DNA from: Streptomyces sp. Ag109_O5-10
Lineage (GTDB): Bacteria > Actinomycetota > Actinomycetes > Streptomycetales > Streptomycetaceae
Direction of reading: 5' to 3'
DNA length: 64,000 nt
NCBI RefSeq assembly: GCF_900105755.1
Contig: NZ_FNTQ01000001.1
Span: 5,890,001 to 5,954,000 of the forward strand
Of this stretch, positions 15,233-23,666 are shown piece after piece. Each line of letters starts with the position of its first letter. Position 1 is the first letter of the stretch. The notes under the pieces were generated by a model. The model was not told where the DNA came from. It ran no database searches and saw only the letters and a list, made by a program, of their open reading frames with translations. The position numbers and the translations under genes were made by a program.

Positions 15233-17187
15233 TCCTCACGACCTCCCAGTCCGCCGAGCGCGATCCGCAGGGTCTGTTCCGCTGGGGTGCCGGCGGGCGG
15301 CGTCCAGGTCGGCCGCTGCTGCGGTGCGTGTCCCGCGGGCAGGTATCCCGCCGGTACCGCGTCCTCGGGTTCGGGCACCGTCCCCGGCGCCCCGCGTTCC
15401 TTCCGCAGCGTGTACTGCCAGGCGAAGATCGGGGCGGCCGTGATCAGCAGCGCCAGCGTGGCCCAGGTGATCATCGCGGGCTGCGAGTGGCCCTCGACGA
15501 AGCCGGCGGCGAGCGAGCCGCCGAAGACCAGGATGAAGAACCAGTGGATGCGGAAGGTCCCGAAGAGGGTGTCGGGACTGGCCGACTCGCCCTTCGGCGT
15601 GACCACGAACCTGCTCTTGCGGCGCAGCACGGCGTCCATGAGGGACCGGGCGTAGACGGGTGCGGACAGCGCCGACATCACCATGCCGGCGACCCCGCCG
15701 GAGCCCTCCGGCTCGTGCGGGGAGACGTTGTGCCGTCGGTTCCAGATGTACAGGCCGATCTGGAGCGCGGAGGCGTTGCCGTAGAGCATCAGCCACACGG
15801 CGGGGTCGATGTTCACGCCCGAGGCGCCCAGGCCCAGGAACAGCGCGCAGCTCAGCGCCGCCAGGATCCAGTTGAGGGCCGACATCGGGTAGAAGATGAT
15901 CATCATGGTGTAGTTGAAGAGCTTGCCGGGACCCAGGCTGAACAGGCCCTTCCAGTACTGCTTGAGGATCGTCTCGTACGTGCCCCGGGACCAGCGGAGC
16001 TGCTGGGTGAAGAAGTCGGTCCAGGCGTTCGGGCCCTCGCCGACCGCGAGCACGTCCGGGGTGTAGACCGAGCGCCACTTGCGGCCGGTCGCCGGGTTCT
16101 TCGCGCGGTGCATCTCGAAGCCGGTGGCCATGTCCTCGGTGATCGAGTCGTACAGCCCGCCGATCTGCCGGAGCGCCCTGATCCGTACGGCGTTGGAGGT
16201 GCCGACGAACATGGGGGCGCCGTAGCGGTTGCCGGCGCGCTGGATCAGGGCGTGGAAGAGGAACTGCTGGGACTCGGCGGCCTTGGTGACGAACGTGTCG
16301 TAGTTGCCGTAGACCTGCGGGCCGATGACGAAGCCGACGTCCGGGTCGCGGAAGTAACCCAGCATCCGTTCCAGGTAGTTGGGGAGCGGGACGTGGTCGG
16401 TGTCGACGGAGGCGAAGAAGTCGTACTCGTCGCCGTGCGCCTCCAGCCAGGCGTTGTAGTTGCCGTGCTTGGTCTTCGCGCGGTGCGGGCCGGCCGGCTG
16501 GTTCCACTTCGCGACCCCCTTGCGGGTGAAGTGGTGCACGCCCAGGCGCGCGCAGACCTCCTTCACCTCCGGGTCGTCGCCCTCGTCGAGCAGCCACACG
16601 TGCAGCAGGCCCCGGTGGCGCAGCCGGACCGCCGCCTGAAGGGTGCGGGTGACCATGTCGAGGGGTTCCTTGCCGGGCACGAACGTGGTGATGAAGGCGA
16701 CCCGGGTGCCGGTCTCCGGGACCACCGGGACCGGGTCGCGGGCGACCAGGGTGGCGTGCGCGTTGGACAGCACGTTCATGCAGCGGAAGAACTCGATCAG
16801 GCCGATCGACACCAGCATCACGATGTCGAGGGACGGCAGGAAGTCGTACGCCGGGTAGTCCCGCTGGGTCCAGTGCTGGGGCTGCAGCAGCCAGGCCAGC
16901 AGGACCAGCGAGAGCAGCGGGGCGGCGCCCAGCATCAGCGCGGCGCGGACGCGGTGCGGCTCCTGGGAGAGCAGTGAGCGGTACTGCACGGTGTACGGCC
17001 GGGTCGGATCGGGCTGGGTGAGGGGGCCCGCGAGCCGGCTGTAGTGCTCGTAGTCGTATCTGGGCAGGGTCTTCTTGATGTGGCCCAGGGCGCCGGCGGC
17101 GGTGCGGTGCGCGGGCACCCGGAGCTGTGCGGTCTGTGACGGGTCGTAGTCCTGTTCCTGCCGGGCGCCCATCGGCGTCGACGTCAT
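15229..17187 (-). CDS. cslA: Cellulose-synthase-like glycosyltransferase CslA
   Basis: Processive GT2 beta-glucan synthase of 652 residues in the cytoplasmic membrane. Two N-terminal helices (about 80-105 and 115-140) precede the cytosolic GT-A domain, which shows VWLLDEGDD, the substrate-binding FASVDTDHVP, the catalytic SITEDMATG and the acceptor-site QQLRW. At least five further helices follow. CslA produces a beta-(1,4)-type glucan at hyphal tips in Streptomyces, with GlxA as its extracytoplasmic partner. First gene of the cslA-glxA operon; the 470-bp upstream gap probably holds the promoter. The N-terminal Asp/Gln-rich segment starting MTSTPMGARQ fits the ATG at 17187. Confidence 0.96.
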   Translation of the reverse strand: MTSTPMGARQEQDYDPSQTAQLRVPAHRTAAGALGHIKKTLPRYDYEHYSRLAGPLTQPDPTRPYTVQYRSLLSQEPHRVRAALMLGAAPLLSLVLLAWLLQPQHWTQRDYPAYDFLPSLDIVMLVSIGLIEFFRCMNVLSNAHATLVARDPVPVVPETGTRVAFITTFVPGKEPLDMVTRTLQAAVRLRHRGLLHVWLLDEGDDPEVKEVCARLGVHHFTRKGVAKWNQPAGPHRAKTKHGNYNAWLEAHGDEYDFFASVDTDHVPLPNYLERMLGYFRDPDVGFVIGPQVYGNYDTFVTKAAESQQFLFHALIQRAGNRYGAPMFVGTSNAVRIRALRQIGGLYDSITEDMATGFEMHRAKNPATGRKWRSVYTPDVLAVGEGPNAWTDFFTQQLRWSRGTYETILKQYWKGLFSLGPGKLFNYTMMIIFYPMSALNWILAALSCALFLGLGASGVNIDPAVWLMLYGNASALQIGLYIWNRRHNVSPHEPEGSGGVAGMVMSALSAPVYARSLMDAVLRRKSRFVVTPKGESASPDTLFGTFRIHWFFILVFGGSLAAGFVEGHSQPAMITWATLALLITAAPIFAWQYTLRKERGAPGTVPEPEDAVPAGYLPAGHAPQQRPTWTPPAGTPAEQTLRIALGGLGGREE

Positions 17188-17621
17188 GAGTCATCCCCCC
17201 ACACGCAGGTCAGCGCGTGTTTCATCGGTGCTGGAGCCCGCTCGGATCCCCCTCGACCCTGCCGGGCGCGTCAAAGGCGGGGCACAGTCGTCCCACGGAT
17301 GATGGACACGGACCGTGACCGTCCGGTTGCCTGGTGCCCCCCTCGGCACCGATTCATGACCGGGGCCCCTCAACCCCGCAGATCTGGCAACCGGCTACCT
17401 ACCCCCCAAGTGCCGCGAAACACCGGCACTTTGGACAACCAGGGTTCTACGGCGCTCAGCATGATCGCAAGGGCGAAACGCCGTGTTTACCGGGCATACG
17501 CGTTCATTGTGGAGCGTGTGGGGGTTGTGTGGACCGGGTGTGTCGGTTGTTGACATAAAGGGACAAGAGGCGGCAAGAGAGGTCGAAAGCGGCCTCGCGT
17601 GTCCGGCGGGGTGTACGCCGA
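17188..17621. other. Intergenic region upstream of cslA
   Basis: No credible gene. AAGTGCCG / CGGCACTT at 17408-17431 forms a perfect 8-bp stem with an 8-nt loop and sits about 220 bp before cslA in its direction. It could be a leader hairpin, an operator or a terminator. TTGACA occurs at about 17551 on the plus strand without a clear -10. Confidence 0.4.
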
Positions 17622-17649
17622 AAGGCCCCCCGCTGATGCGGAGGGCCTT
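17622..17649 (-). terminator. Terminator of tRNA-Lys copy 1
   Basis: AAGGCCCCCCGC / GCGGAGGGCCTT gives a 12-bp stem with one mismatch and a TGAT loop, 12 bp after the tRNA 3' end in its direction. Confidence 0.8.
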
Positions 17650-17660
17650 CCCGGTGTCTG

Positions 17661-17734
17661 TGCGCCGCCAGGGACTCGAACCCCGGACCCGCTGATTAAG
17701 AGTCAGCTGCTCTAACCAACTGAGCTAGCGGCGC
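17661..17734 (-). tRNA. tRNA-Lys(CTT), copy 1
   Basis: 74-nt cloverleaf on the minus strand. The 7-bp acceptor GCGCCGC pairs with GCGGCGC, with discriminator A. The D-arm begins AGCTCAGTTGGTTAGAGC, the anticodon loop CTCTTAA carries CTT (Lys), and the T-arm contains GGTTCGAGTCC. No CCA is encoded. Identical in sequence to the copies at 23485 and 37815. A terminator hairpin follows. Confidence 0.97.
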
Positions 17735-17920
17735 CTGCTGACACCGAGAACTCTACCCGACCGGAAACCGTGCTCCTGACCATCGGCCACCAGGGCGACC
17801 CCCGTCCGCCCTCTGCCGTACATCATTCGGACCGTCAGCATGCGCACCGGGGGCTCAGTTGGGAAACTGATCAACGTGTACAGTCCCGGACATATCAACA
17901 TGAAGTGTGAGGGGAATCGC

Positions 17921-19216
17921 ATGCCGGCCCCGGTCTTCCAGGAATTCGACCCCACGACCACCTGCGAATGCCCCGGCTGCGTCCACTGGCGGCGGGTGAG
18001 CCCCTCCCCGCTGCCCGGCCGCTTCGGCGGGCACCCGGCGGCCCGCGGCGTCCTGGTCGTGGCCGCCGCCGCGTCCGCCGCCCTCGCCGCGGGCGCACCC
18101 ACCGCCGCCGCCCACGGCACCCCGCCCGCCCCGCACCGGTCCGCCGCTCCCGCGGACCCCGAGCCCCAGACCCCGCAGGGCGCCAGATCCCCCCTGCACG
18201 GGCCGCACGGAAAGCCCGCCAAGGGTCCCGTCACCACGCCCCCCATCACCCGCACGCAGATCATCAACCGGGCCAAGACCTGGGTCACCGCCAAGGTGCC
18301 GTACAGCATGTCCCTCTACTGGACGGACGGATACCGGCAGGACTGCTCCGGCTACGTCTCCATGGCCTGGGGGCTGACCGGCAACGAGTGGACCGGGAGC
18401 CTCGACCAGTTCGGCACGAAGACCACCAAGGAGGAGCTCCAGCCCGGCGACATCCTGCTCTTCCACAACCCGGACGACCCCGAGAAGGGCTCCCACGTCG
18501 TGATCTTCGGGGGCTGGACGGACTACACGCACACCTCCTACACGGTGTACGAGCAGACGCCCCCGCACGCCCGCAGCCAGCCCACCCCCTACGCCTACTG
18601 GAGCAATTCCTCCAAGTACGTCCCCTACCGCTACAAGGGCCTGATCGCGGACCCGGCCACCCCCGGTGCCCAGGCCGCGAAGACGTCGGTGGCGTTCCCG
18701 GGCGCCGCCTACTTCGGGCCCGGCGCCCACAACAAGTACGTCACCCTCCTCGGGCAGCTGCTGGTCGCCCGGGGGGCCCACTACCCCAAGGGCCCGGGGC
18801 CGGACTGGGGCCCGGCCGACCAGCGGGCCACCCGGGCGTTCCAGCAGGCCCAGGGCTGGACCGGCGCCGCCGCCGACGGCCTGCCGGGACCGCGCACCTG
18901 GGAACTCCTCGCCACCGGCAGGGGGAAGGACATCAAGTCCGCCACCGCGGCCCCGGCCGCCCCCGCCTCGCACGGGGTCCCGGGCTACCCGGGCAAGAAC
19001 TTCTTCCGCCCGGGTGCGGCCAACGACCATGTCGCCCAACTCGGCAGGCGGCTGGTCGAGAAGGGGTACGGCCGGTTCTACCCGAACGGCCCGCATGCCG
19101 CCTGGGGCGAGGCGGACCGCAGGGCCGTCGAGGCGTTCCAGCGCGCCCAGGGCTGGCGCGGCGGCGCGGCCGACGGCTACCCGGGGCCGGAGACCTGGCG
19201 CCGCCTGTTCCTGTGA
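17921..19216 (+). CDS. Secreted NlpC/P60-like protein with two peptidoglycan-binding repeats
   Basis: Exported protein of 431 residues. An unusual N-terminal segment with two cysteines (CECPGCVHW) precedes a hydrophobic export signal at about 50-75. The middle domain (about 115-245) has the NlpC/P60-type DCSGYVSMAWGL around the catalytic Cys and a later GSHVVIFGGW histidine. Two similar C-terminal modules follow (about 255-340 and 355-431), each with FPG or YPG...F.PGA.N..V..LG, a WG.AD or WGPAD motif and AFQ.AQGW. Probably binds, and may cut, the cell wall beside the glucan export site encoded by cslA-glxA. The ATG at 17921 follows GAGGGG at a 6-base distance; upstream in-frame starts lack a site. 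Confidence 0.78.
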   Translation: MPAPVFQEFDPTTTCECPGCVHWRRVSPSPLPGRFGGHPAARGVLVVAAAASAALAAGAPTAAAHGTPPAPHRSAAPADPEPQTPQGARSPLHGPHGKPAKGPVTTPPITRTQIINRAKTWVTAKVPYSMSLYWTDGYRQDCSGYVSMAWGLTGNEWTGSLDQFGTKTTKEELQPGDILLFHNPDDPEKGSHVVIFGGWTDYTHTSYTVYEQTPPHARSQPTPYAYWSNSSKYVPYRYKGLIADPATPGAQAAKTSVAFPGAAYFGPGAHNKYVTLLGQLLVARGAHYPKGPGPDWGPADQRATRAFQQAQGWTGAAADGLPGPRTWELLATGRGKDIKSATAAPAAPASHGVPGYPGKNFFRPGAANDHVAQLGRRLVEKGYGRFYPNGPHAAWGEADRRAVEAFQRAQGWRGGAADGYPGPETWRRLFL

Positions 19217-19290
19217 CGACCCCGACTGCGACCCCCTGAGGACCACCCCAGGAACACCTGAGGCATCTGGCGCGGAGGCTGGAGGCAGGC

Positions 19291-20421
19291 ATGAGTACGA
19301 CCACCGAACACACTCCCGATTCGGACGGGCCCCCGGACGGGGGGCCGCCCACCCGCCCGACCCCCCGGCTCATCCAGAACGAGATCACCACCGAGATCCC
19401 CGTCCACCTGCTGTTCCGCGACGACCCCGACCCGGTCGCGGTACCGCTGCGGCCCGCCGTGGTCGCCCGTCGGCAGGGCACCGGCGAACAGCCCCGGCTG
19501 CGCCGCCCGCTCCCGGCCAAGCCCCGGCCGGTCGCCGCCGTCGACCCGGACCTGGTGGAGCGTCCGGCCCGGGTGCTGCCGGGCGCGGCCGGCGTGTGCG
19601 CCGGGCTCGCCGGAGTGGCCGGGGGGCTCGCCACCTCCTGGTGGGCGGGGGCGTTGCCGACGCTCGCGGCGCACGCGCTGCACCTGCCGGCGTACGGGGG
19701 CGCGGGACTCGGCCCGGCGCAGTGGGCGGCGTACGCCGGGGCCGGTGCGCTCGGCGTGACCGGCTTCGCCGGGCTCGCCCGCGGGACGACCGGTCGGGCC
19801 TGGGTGCTCGGCCTGTTCGGCCGCTACCGGGGGACGGTGCGGCGCACCGGCCTGCTCTGGGTCAACCCGCTGCTGCTGCGCCGCCGGGTGGACGTCCGGC
19901 TGCGGCACTGGCGCAGCGAGGAGATGCCGGCGGCGGACGGCAACGGGGTCGCGCTCAGGGTCGTCGTCCTGGTGGTGTGGCGGGTGCGGGACACCGCGCG
20001 GGCCGTGCTCGGCGTCGAGGACCACGAGACGTATCTGCGCGAGTGCGTGGAGGCCGCGCTGGCCCGGGTGCCGGTGGAGCCGCCGGGTGCCGCCAGGGGC
20101 TCGGTGGAGATGGCCACGGACGCGCTGACCCGGCTGGTCTCGGCGGACGCGGCGGGCATCGGCCTGGAGGTGTTCGCCGTGCAGCCGGTCCGGGTGGAGT
20201 ACGCCCCGGAGGTCGCCGGGGCCATGCAGCGGCGCCGGATCGCCGCGCTCGACGCCCGGCAGCGGGCCACCATGCTCACCTCGGTCGTGGACTCGGTCGA
20301 GGACACGGTGACCCGGCTGACCATGCGCGGTCTCGTCGAACTCGACGACTACGAGCGCAAGGTGCTGGTGCGGGACCTGACGGTGGCGTTCTGTTCGGGG
20401 CGCACGGAGCCCGTGCCGTAA
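19291..20421 (+). CDS. SPFH-domain (stomatin/flotillin-like) membrane protein
   Basis: Protein of 376 residues. A Pro/Arg-rich N-terminus is followed by two hydrophobic helices around 95-150 and then an SPFH/band-7 domain (about 180-330) starting near VDVRLRHWRSEEMPAADGNGV and ending with the coiled-coil-like AGAMQRRRIAALDARQRATM. SPFH proteins scaffold membrane microdomains and oligomerise. It lies 74 bp after the NlpC/P60-like gene and upstream of the LPMO, within the tip-glucan cluster, so a scaffolding role in polar wall assembly is a reasonable guess. GGAGG at about 19273 precedes the ATG. Confidence 0.85.
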   Translation: MSTTTEHTPDSDGPPDGGPPTRPTPRLIQNEITTEIPVHLLFRDDPDPVAVPLRPAVVARRQGTGEQPRLRRPLPAKPRPVAAVDPDLVERPARVLPGAAGVCAGLAGVAGGLATSWWAGALPTLAAHALHLPAYGGAGLGPAQWAAYAGAGALGVTGFAGLARGTTGRAWVLGLFGRYRGTVRRTGLLWVNPLLLRRRVDVRLRHWRSEEMPAADGNGVALRVVVLVVWRVRDTARAVLGVEDHETYLRECVEAALARVPVEPPGAARGSVEMATDALTRLVSADAAGIGLEVFAVQPVRVEYAPEVAGAMQRRRIAALDARQRATMLTSVVDSVEDTVTRLTMRGLVELDDYERKVLVRDLTVAFCSGRTEPVP

Positions 20422-20490
20422 GGGGGACGGGCGCCGGCACAGGCACCCCTTTTGGTATGGACATGTTCAACAAGCGGCAATAATCTGAGA

Positions 20491-20506
20491 CTTGGTCTAG
20501 ACCTGC
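20491..20506. promoter_or_regulatory. DasR-like element (dre) upstream of the LPMO
   Basis: CTTGGTCTAGACCTGC contains the full GGTCTAGACC core of the DasR consensus and matches 12 of its 16 positions. It is 43 bp before the LPMO start. DasR is the GntR-family N-acetylglucosamine sensor of Streptomyces; binding here is inferred. Confidence 0.65.
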
Positions 20507-20548
20507 ACGGCTCACCGAACCTCCCCCACGTTCTCCAGGAGCGGAAGC

Positions 20549-21154
20549 ATGCGTAAACGGACCAAGATCTCGGCCGTCGTGCTCGGCGTGGCGACCGCCG
20601 GAGCCTTCGCACTCTCCACCGGCGGCGCCAGCGGGCACGGCTACACCGACCTCCCCATCAGCCGGCAGAAGCTCTGTGCCAACGGCACCGTGACCAACTG
20701 CGGCGACATCCAGTACGAGCCGCAGAGCGTCGAGGGCCCGAAGGGCTTCCCGGCGGCCGGTCCCGCCGACGGCCAGATCTGCAACGGCGGGGTGAGCAGG
20801 TTCGCCCAGCTCAGCTCGCCGACCGCGCCGTCGGGTGGCGCCTGGCCGACGACGAGGGTGACGGGCGGGCAGACGTACACGTTCCGCTGGCAGTTCACGG
20901 CGATGCACGCCACGACCGACTTCAAGTACTACGTCACCAAGCAGGGCTGGAACCAGAACCACGCCCTCGCCCGTTCGGACCTCAACACCACCCCGTTCCT
21001 CACCGTCCCCTACAACGGCCAGCGCCCGCCGGCCACCCTCAGCCACAGCGGCACCCTGCCGTCGGGGCTGAGCGGTCACCACGTGATCCTGGCGGTCTGG
21101 ACGATCGCCGACACGGGCAACGCGTTCTACGCCTGCTCGGACGTCACGTTCTGA
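20549..21154 (+). CDS. AA10 lytic polysaccharide monooxygenase (LpmP-like)
   Basis: Secreted copper enzyme of 201 residues that oxidatively cleaves chitin or cellulose-type chains. The signal peptide ends just before His30 (GGASG / HGYTDLP), which becomes the N-terminal copper ligand after export. The second histidine is His120 (FTAMHATTDF), completing the histidine brace, and the C-terminal GNAFYACSDVTF supplies the axial aromatic residue. It is a single-domain AA10 with no binding module. Position near cslA-glxA suggests a role in opening the wall for the tip glucan as well as nutrition. A DasR-like element lies upstream. GGAGCGG precedes the ATG. Confidence 0.93.
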   Translation: MRKRTKISAVVLGVATAGAFALSTGGASGHGYTDLPISRQKLCANGTVTNCGDIQYEPQSVEGPKGFPAAGPADGQICNGGVSRFAQLSSPTAPSGGAWPTTRVTGGQTYTFRWQFTAMHATTDFKYYVTKQGWNQNHALARSDLNTTPFLTVPYNGQRPPATLSHSGTLPSGLSGHHVILAVWTIADTGNAFYACSDVTF

Positions 21155-21284
21155 CCCGCGCAGTTCGACAAGCGGGTAACACCCGGCTGATCTGAGCTTC
21201 GCTTGAGGACCCGCCGCGGGCCGCGGGGGTACGTTCCCGCCACACCGGTCGATCGGACCGGTGTTCGGAGGCGGGGGGACTCTC

Positions 21285-21758
21285 ATGGGCCTGTTGGAAG
21301 CGTTCTTCTACATCATTCCCGGCATCTTCGTCGTCGTCGGGGTAGTCGGGTTGGTCAAGACGCTGCGGCGGTCGAGCGAGGTCAGCCGGACGTGGCGTCA
21401 CGGGCGTACCGCCGAGGCGCGCTGTCTGCGGTCGTACACGAGGACCAGCGGCGGTGGCGGGGACACGTCCGTGACGACCACGCTGCACCACGTCTACGAG
21501 TTCACCACGGCCGACGGGCGGGTCGTCCGCTTCGACGAGGCGAGCGGGCGGTCGACCGTGGTCGAGGGCGACTTCGTGACGGTCTACTACCTGCCGGAGC
21601 ACCCCGAGGGGGCGACGTCCCGGCCGCCCGCACAGGGGAAGCTGGCGGTGGGGACCGGGTGCTCGGTGGCGTTCCTCCTGGTGGTCATCGGGTTCGCGCT
21701 GGCCTTCATGGTCGGCGCGCACGTCGCCTTCTCGGCGGCGGACGGGTTTGCTCCGTGA
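21285..21758 (+). CDS. DUF3592-type membrane protein
   Basis: Membrane protein of 157 residues. One N-terminal helix (about 3-23, FFYIIPGIFVVVGVVGL) and one C-terminal helix (about 120-145) flank a beta-rich loop domain with the DUF3592 pattern: RTAEARCLRSYTRT, then HHVYEFTTADGRVVRF, then GDFVTVYYLPEHPE. Function unknown across the family. The ATG at 21285 is preceded by GGAGGCGGGG; an earlier in-frame start at 21261 would lie upstream of that site. Confidence 0.75.
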   Translation: MGLLEAFFYIIPGIFVVVGVVGLVKTLRRSSEVSRTWRHGRTAEARCLRSYTRTSGGGGDTSVTTTLHHVYEFTTADGRVVRFDEASGRSTVVEGDFVTVYYLPEHPEGATSRPPAQGKLAVGTGCSVAFLLVVIGFALAFMVGAHVAFSAADGFAP

Positions 21759-21833
21759 GTGCCGGTGAGGCCGTGAGCCGCTGCGGGCCGGTGGGGGATG
21801 GTCGCGCGGTTCTCCGGCTTCCGGGGTACTGAT

Positions 21834-21848
21834 CTGACGGAGTGTCAG
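21834..21848. promoter_or_regulatory. Inverted repeat upstream of the acyl-CoA synthetase-like gene
   Basis: CTGAC-GGAGT-GTCAG, with perfect 5-bp arms, lies 16 bp before the ATG at 21864. It overlaps where a leaderless or short-leader transcript would start and resembles TetR-type sites near fatty-acid genes. No regulator gene adjoins it. Confidence 0.45.
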
Positions 21849-21863
21849 TTAATCTGCTTCTCC

Positions 21864-23519
21864 ATGGCCGTCGATGGGCACACCGTTGCCGAAGCCGTCG
21901 CCGCCCGGTGGGGGGACCACCGGCCGGGGCTGTGGTTCGAGGAGCAGGTGCTGACGCACCACGAAGTGGCCGCCGGGGCAGCTGCCCGGGCGGCGCTGCT
22001 CAAGGATCTGCTGCCCGCCGGCGCCGTGCCCCACGTCGGTGTCCTCCTCGACAACACCCCGGAGTTCCCGCTCTGGTTGGGGGCGGCCGCGCTCGCCGGG
22101 GCCGCTGTCGCCGGGGTGAATCCCACGCGGCGGGGGGCCGAGCTCGGCCGGGACATCCTGCACACCGAGTGCCCGGTGCTCGTCACCGAGCGGGCCCACC
22201 TGCCGCTGCTCGCCGGGCTCGAACTGCCCGGCGTCCGCCTCCTCGTCACCGACGGACCGGAGTACGGCGCTCTTCTCGCCCCCTACCTCGGCGCCCTTCC
22301 CGACGCCTCGCGGGCCGCCCCCGCCGACCGGATCCTGCTCTACTTCACGTCCGGTTCGACCGGCGCTCCGAAGGCCGCGCTCTGCTCGCAGGGGCGGCTC
22401 GCGGCGGCCGGGCACTCGCTGGCCGGGCAGTTCGGGGTCCGACCCGACGACGTGCACTACGTCTGCATGCCGATGTTCCACGGCAACGCCGTGATCGCCG
22501 ACTGGGCGCCCGCGCTGGTCGCGGGCGCCGGGGTGGCGTTGCGGCGGCGGTTCTCGGCGTCCGGCTTCCTCTGCGACGTACGGCGGTACCGGGCCACCTA
22601 CTTCACCTACGTCGGCCGGGCAGTGCAGTACGTACTCGCCACCGAGCCGCGCTCCGACGACCGGGACAACCCGCTGCGGCTCGGGTTCGGCACGGAGGCC
22701 GGGGCCGTGGACGCGGCGGCCTTCGAGGAGCGGTTCGGGGTACGGCTGGTCGAGGGGTACGGGTCCTCGGAGGGCGGGGCGGCGGTCCAGTGGTCGCCGG
22801 GGACGCCGGCCGGGGCGGTGGGACGGGCGGCGCCGGGGCTCGTCGTACTCGATCAGGAGTCGGGGGAGGAGTGCCCGCCCGCCGTCCTCGACTCCGGGGG
22901 AAGGCTGCTGAACGGGGAGGCGGCGATAGGGGAACTGGTGAACCGGGCGCCGAACCCGTTCGAGGGGTACTGGCGCAACCCCGAGGCGGAGGCGGAGCGG
23001 CGCCGGGGCGGCTGGTACTGGACCGGGGACCTATTCTACCGGGACGCGGCGGGATACCTGTACTTCGCCGGGCGCACCGACGACCGGATCCGGGTCGACG
23101 GGGAGAACCTGGCCGCCGCGGTGATCGAGAACATCGTGGCCCGGTACGAGGGCGCGGAGGCCGTGGCCGTGTACGGGGTGCCGGACCCGGTGACCGGGGA
23201 CCAGGTGATGGCGACGATCGCCGGGCGGTTCGAGCCGCTGGACTTCGCCGAGTTCCTGCTGGCCCAGCCCGACCTGGGGACGAAGATGGCGCCCCGGTTC
23301 GTGCGGGTGGCGGAGCGGATGCCGGTGACGGCGACCAACAAGATCCAGCGGGCGACGCTGCGGAAGGAGGGCGTGCGGTGTGCCGACCCGGTGTGGTGGC
23401 GGCCACCGGGGGAGCGGACGTACCGCAGGCTGACCCCCGAGGACGCCGAAGGGCCCCTCGTCTCCACGAGAGGCCCTTCATCTGTGCGCCGCCAGGGACT
23501 CGAACCCCGGACCCGCTGA
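21864..23519 (+). CDS. AMP-dependent acyl-CoA synthetase (FadD/ANL superfamily)
   Basis: Adenylate-forming ligase of 551 residues that activates a carboxylic acid to an acyl-CoA. The P-loop-like A3 motif is YFTSGSTGAPKAA, A5 is YGSSEGG, the hinge is GRTDDRIRVDGEN, and the catalytic lysine motif is TNKIQRATLRKEG. The substrate is probably a fatty or branched acid. The frame runs past the natural-looking end (RTYRRLTPEDAEG) through a terminator hairpin and 35 bases into the antisense of tRNA-Lys copy 2, where it meets TGA at 23517-23519; the last ~20 residues are therefore translated terminator and tRNA. A short inverted repeat precedes the start. Confidence 0.88.
   Translation: MAVDGHTVAEAVAARWGDHRPGLWFEEQVLTHHEVAAGAAARAALLKDLLPAGAVPHVGVLLDNTPEFPLWLGAAALAGAAVAGVNPTRRGAELGRDILHTECPVLVTERAHLPLLAGLELPGVRLLVTDGPEYGALLAPYLGALPDASRAAPADRILLYFTSGSTGAPKAALCSQGRLAAAGHSLAGQFGVRPDDVHYVCMPMFHGNAVIADWAPALVAGAGVALRRRFSASGFLCDVRRYRATYFTYVGRAVQYVLATEPRSDDRDNPLRLGFGTEAGAVDAAAFEERFGVRLVEGYGSSEGGAAVQWSPGTPAGAVGRAAPGLVVLDQESGEECPPAVLDSGGRLLNGEAAIGELVNRAPNPFEGYWRNPEAEAERRRGGWYWTGDLFYRDAAGYLYFAGRTDDRIRVDGENLAAAVIENIVARYEGAEAVAVYGVPDPVTGDQVMATIAGRFEPLDFAEFLLAQPDLGTKMAPRFVRVAERMPVTATNKIQRATLRKEGVRCADPVWWRPPGERTYRRLTPEDAEGPLVSTRGPSSVRRQGLEPRTR
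23448..23479 (-). terminator. Terminator of tRNA-Lys copy 2
   Basis: GAAGGGCCCCTCGT / ACGAGAGGCCCTTC forms a stem of about 14 bp around CTCC, six bases after the tRNA 3' end. It sits inside the 3' end of the convergent acyl-CoA synthetase gene and could end that message as well. Confidence 0.8.
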
Positions 23520-23558
23520 TTAAGAGTCAGCTGCTCTAACCAACTGAGCTAGCGGCGC
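23485..23558 (-). tRNA. tRNA-Lys(CTT), copy 2
   Basis: Same 74-nt sequence as copies 1 and 3, with acceptor GCGCCGC/GCGGCGC, anticodon CTT and no encoded CCA. The 3' half is overlapped in antisense by the end of the acyl-CoA synthetase reading frame. Confidence 0.97.
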
Positions 23559-23666
23559 ATGACTCACGCCGACCGCGCGAACCGTCTTTCGACGGCCTCT
23601 CGCGGCTGGCGACGAAGAAAATAGTACCTGGTCCGGCGGGGTGCTTCCGACCACCGCCGGACCGGC

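Noticed and set aside
17299..17553. Small plus-strand open frames between cslA and tRNA-Lys copy 1
   Set aside because: No ribosome site, no GC-rich third-position pattern and no recognisable sequence.
17740..17920. c-di-AMP (ydaO-type) riboswitch ahead of the wall protein gene
   Set aside because: Expected because such switches precede many Streptomyces wall hydrolases, but the 180-bp leader does not show the conserved ydaO core, and the gap is partly used by the tRNA promoter.
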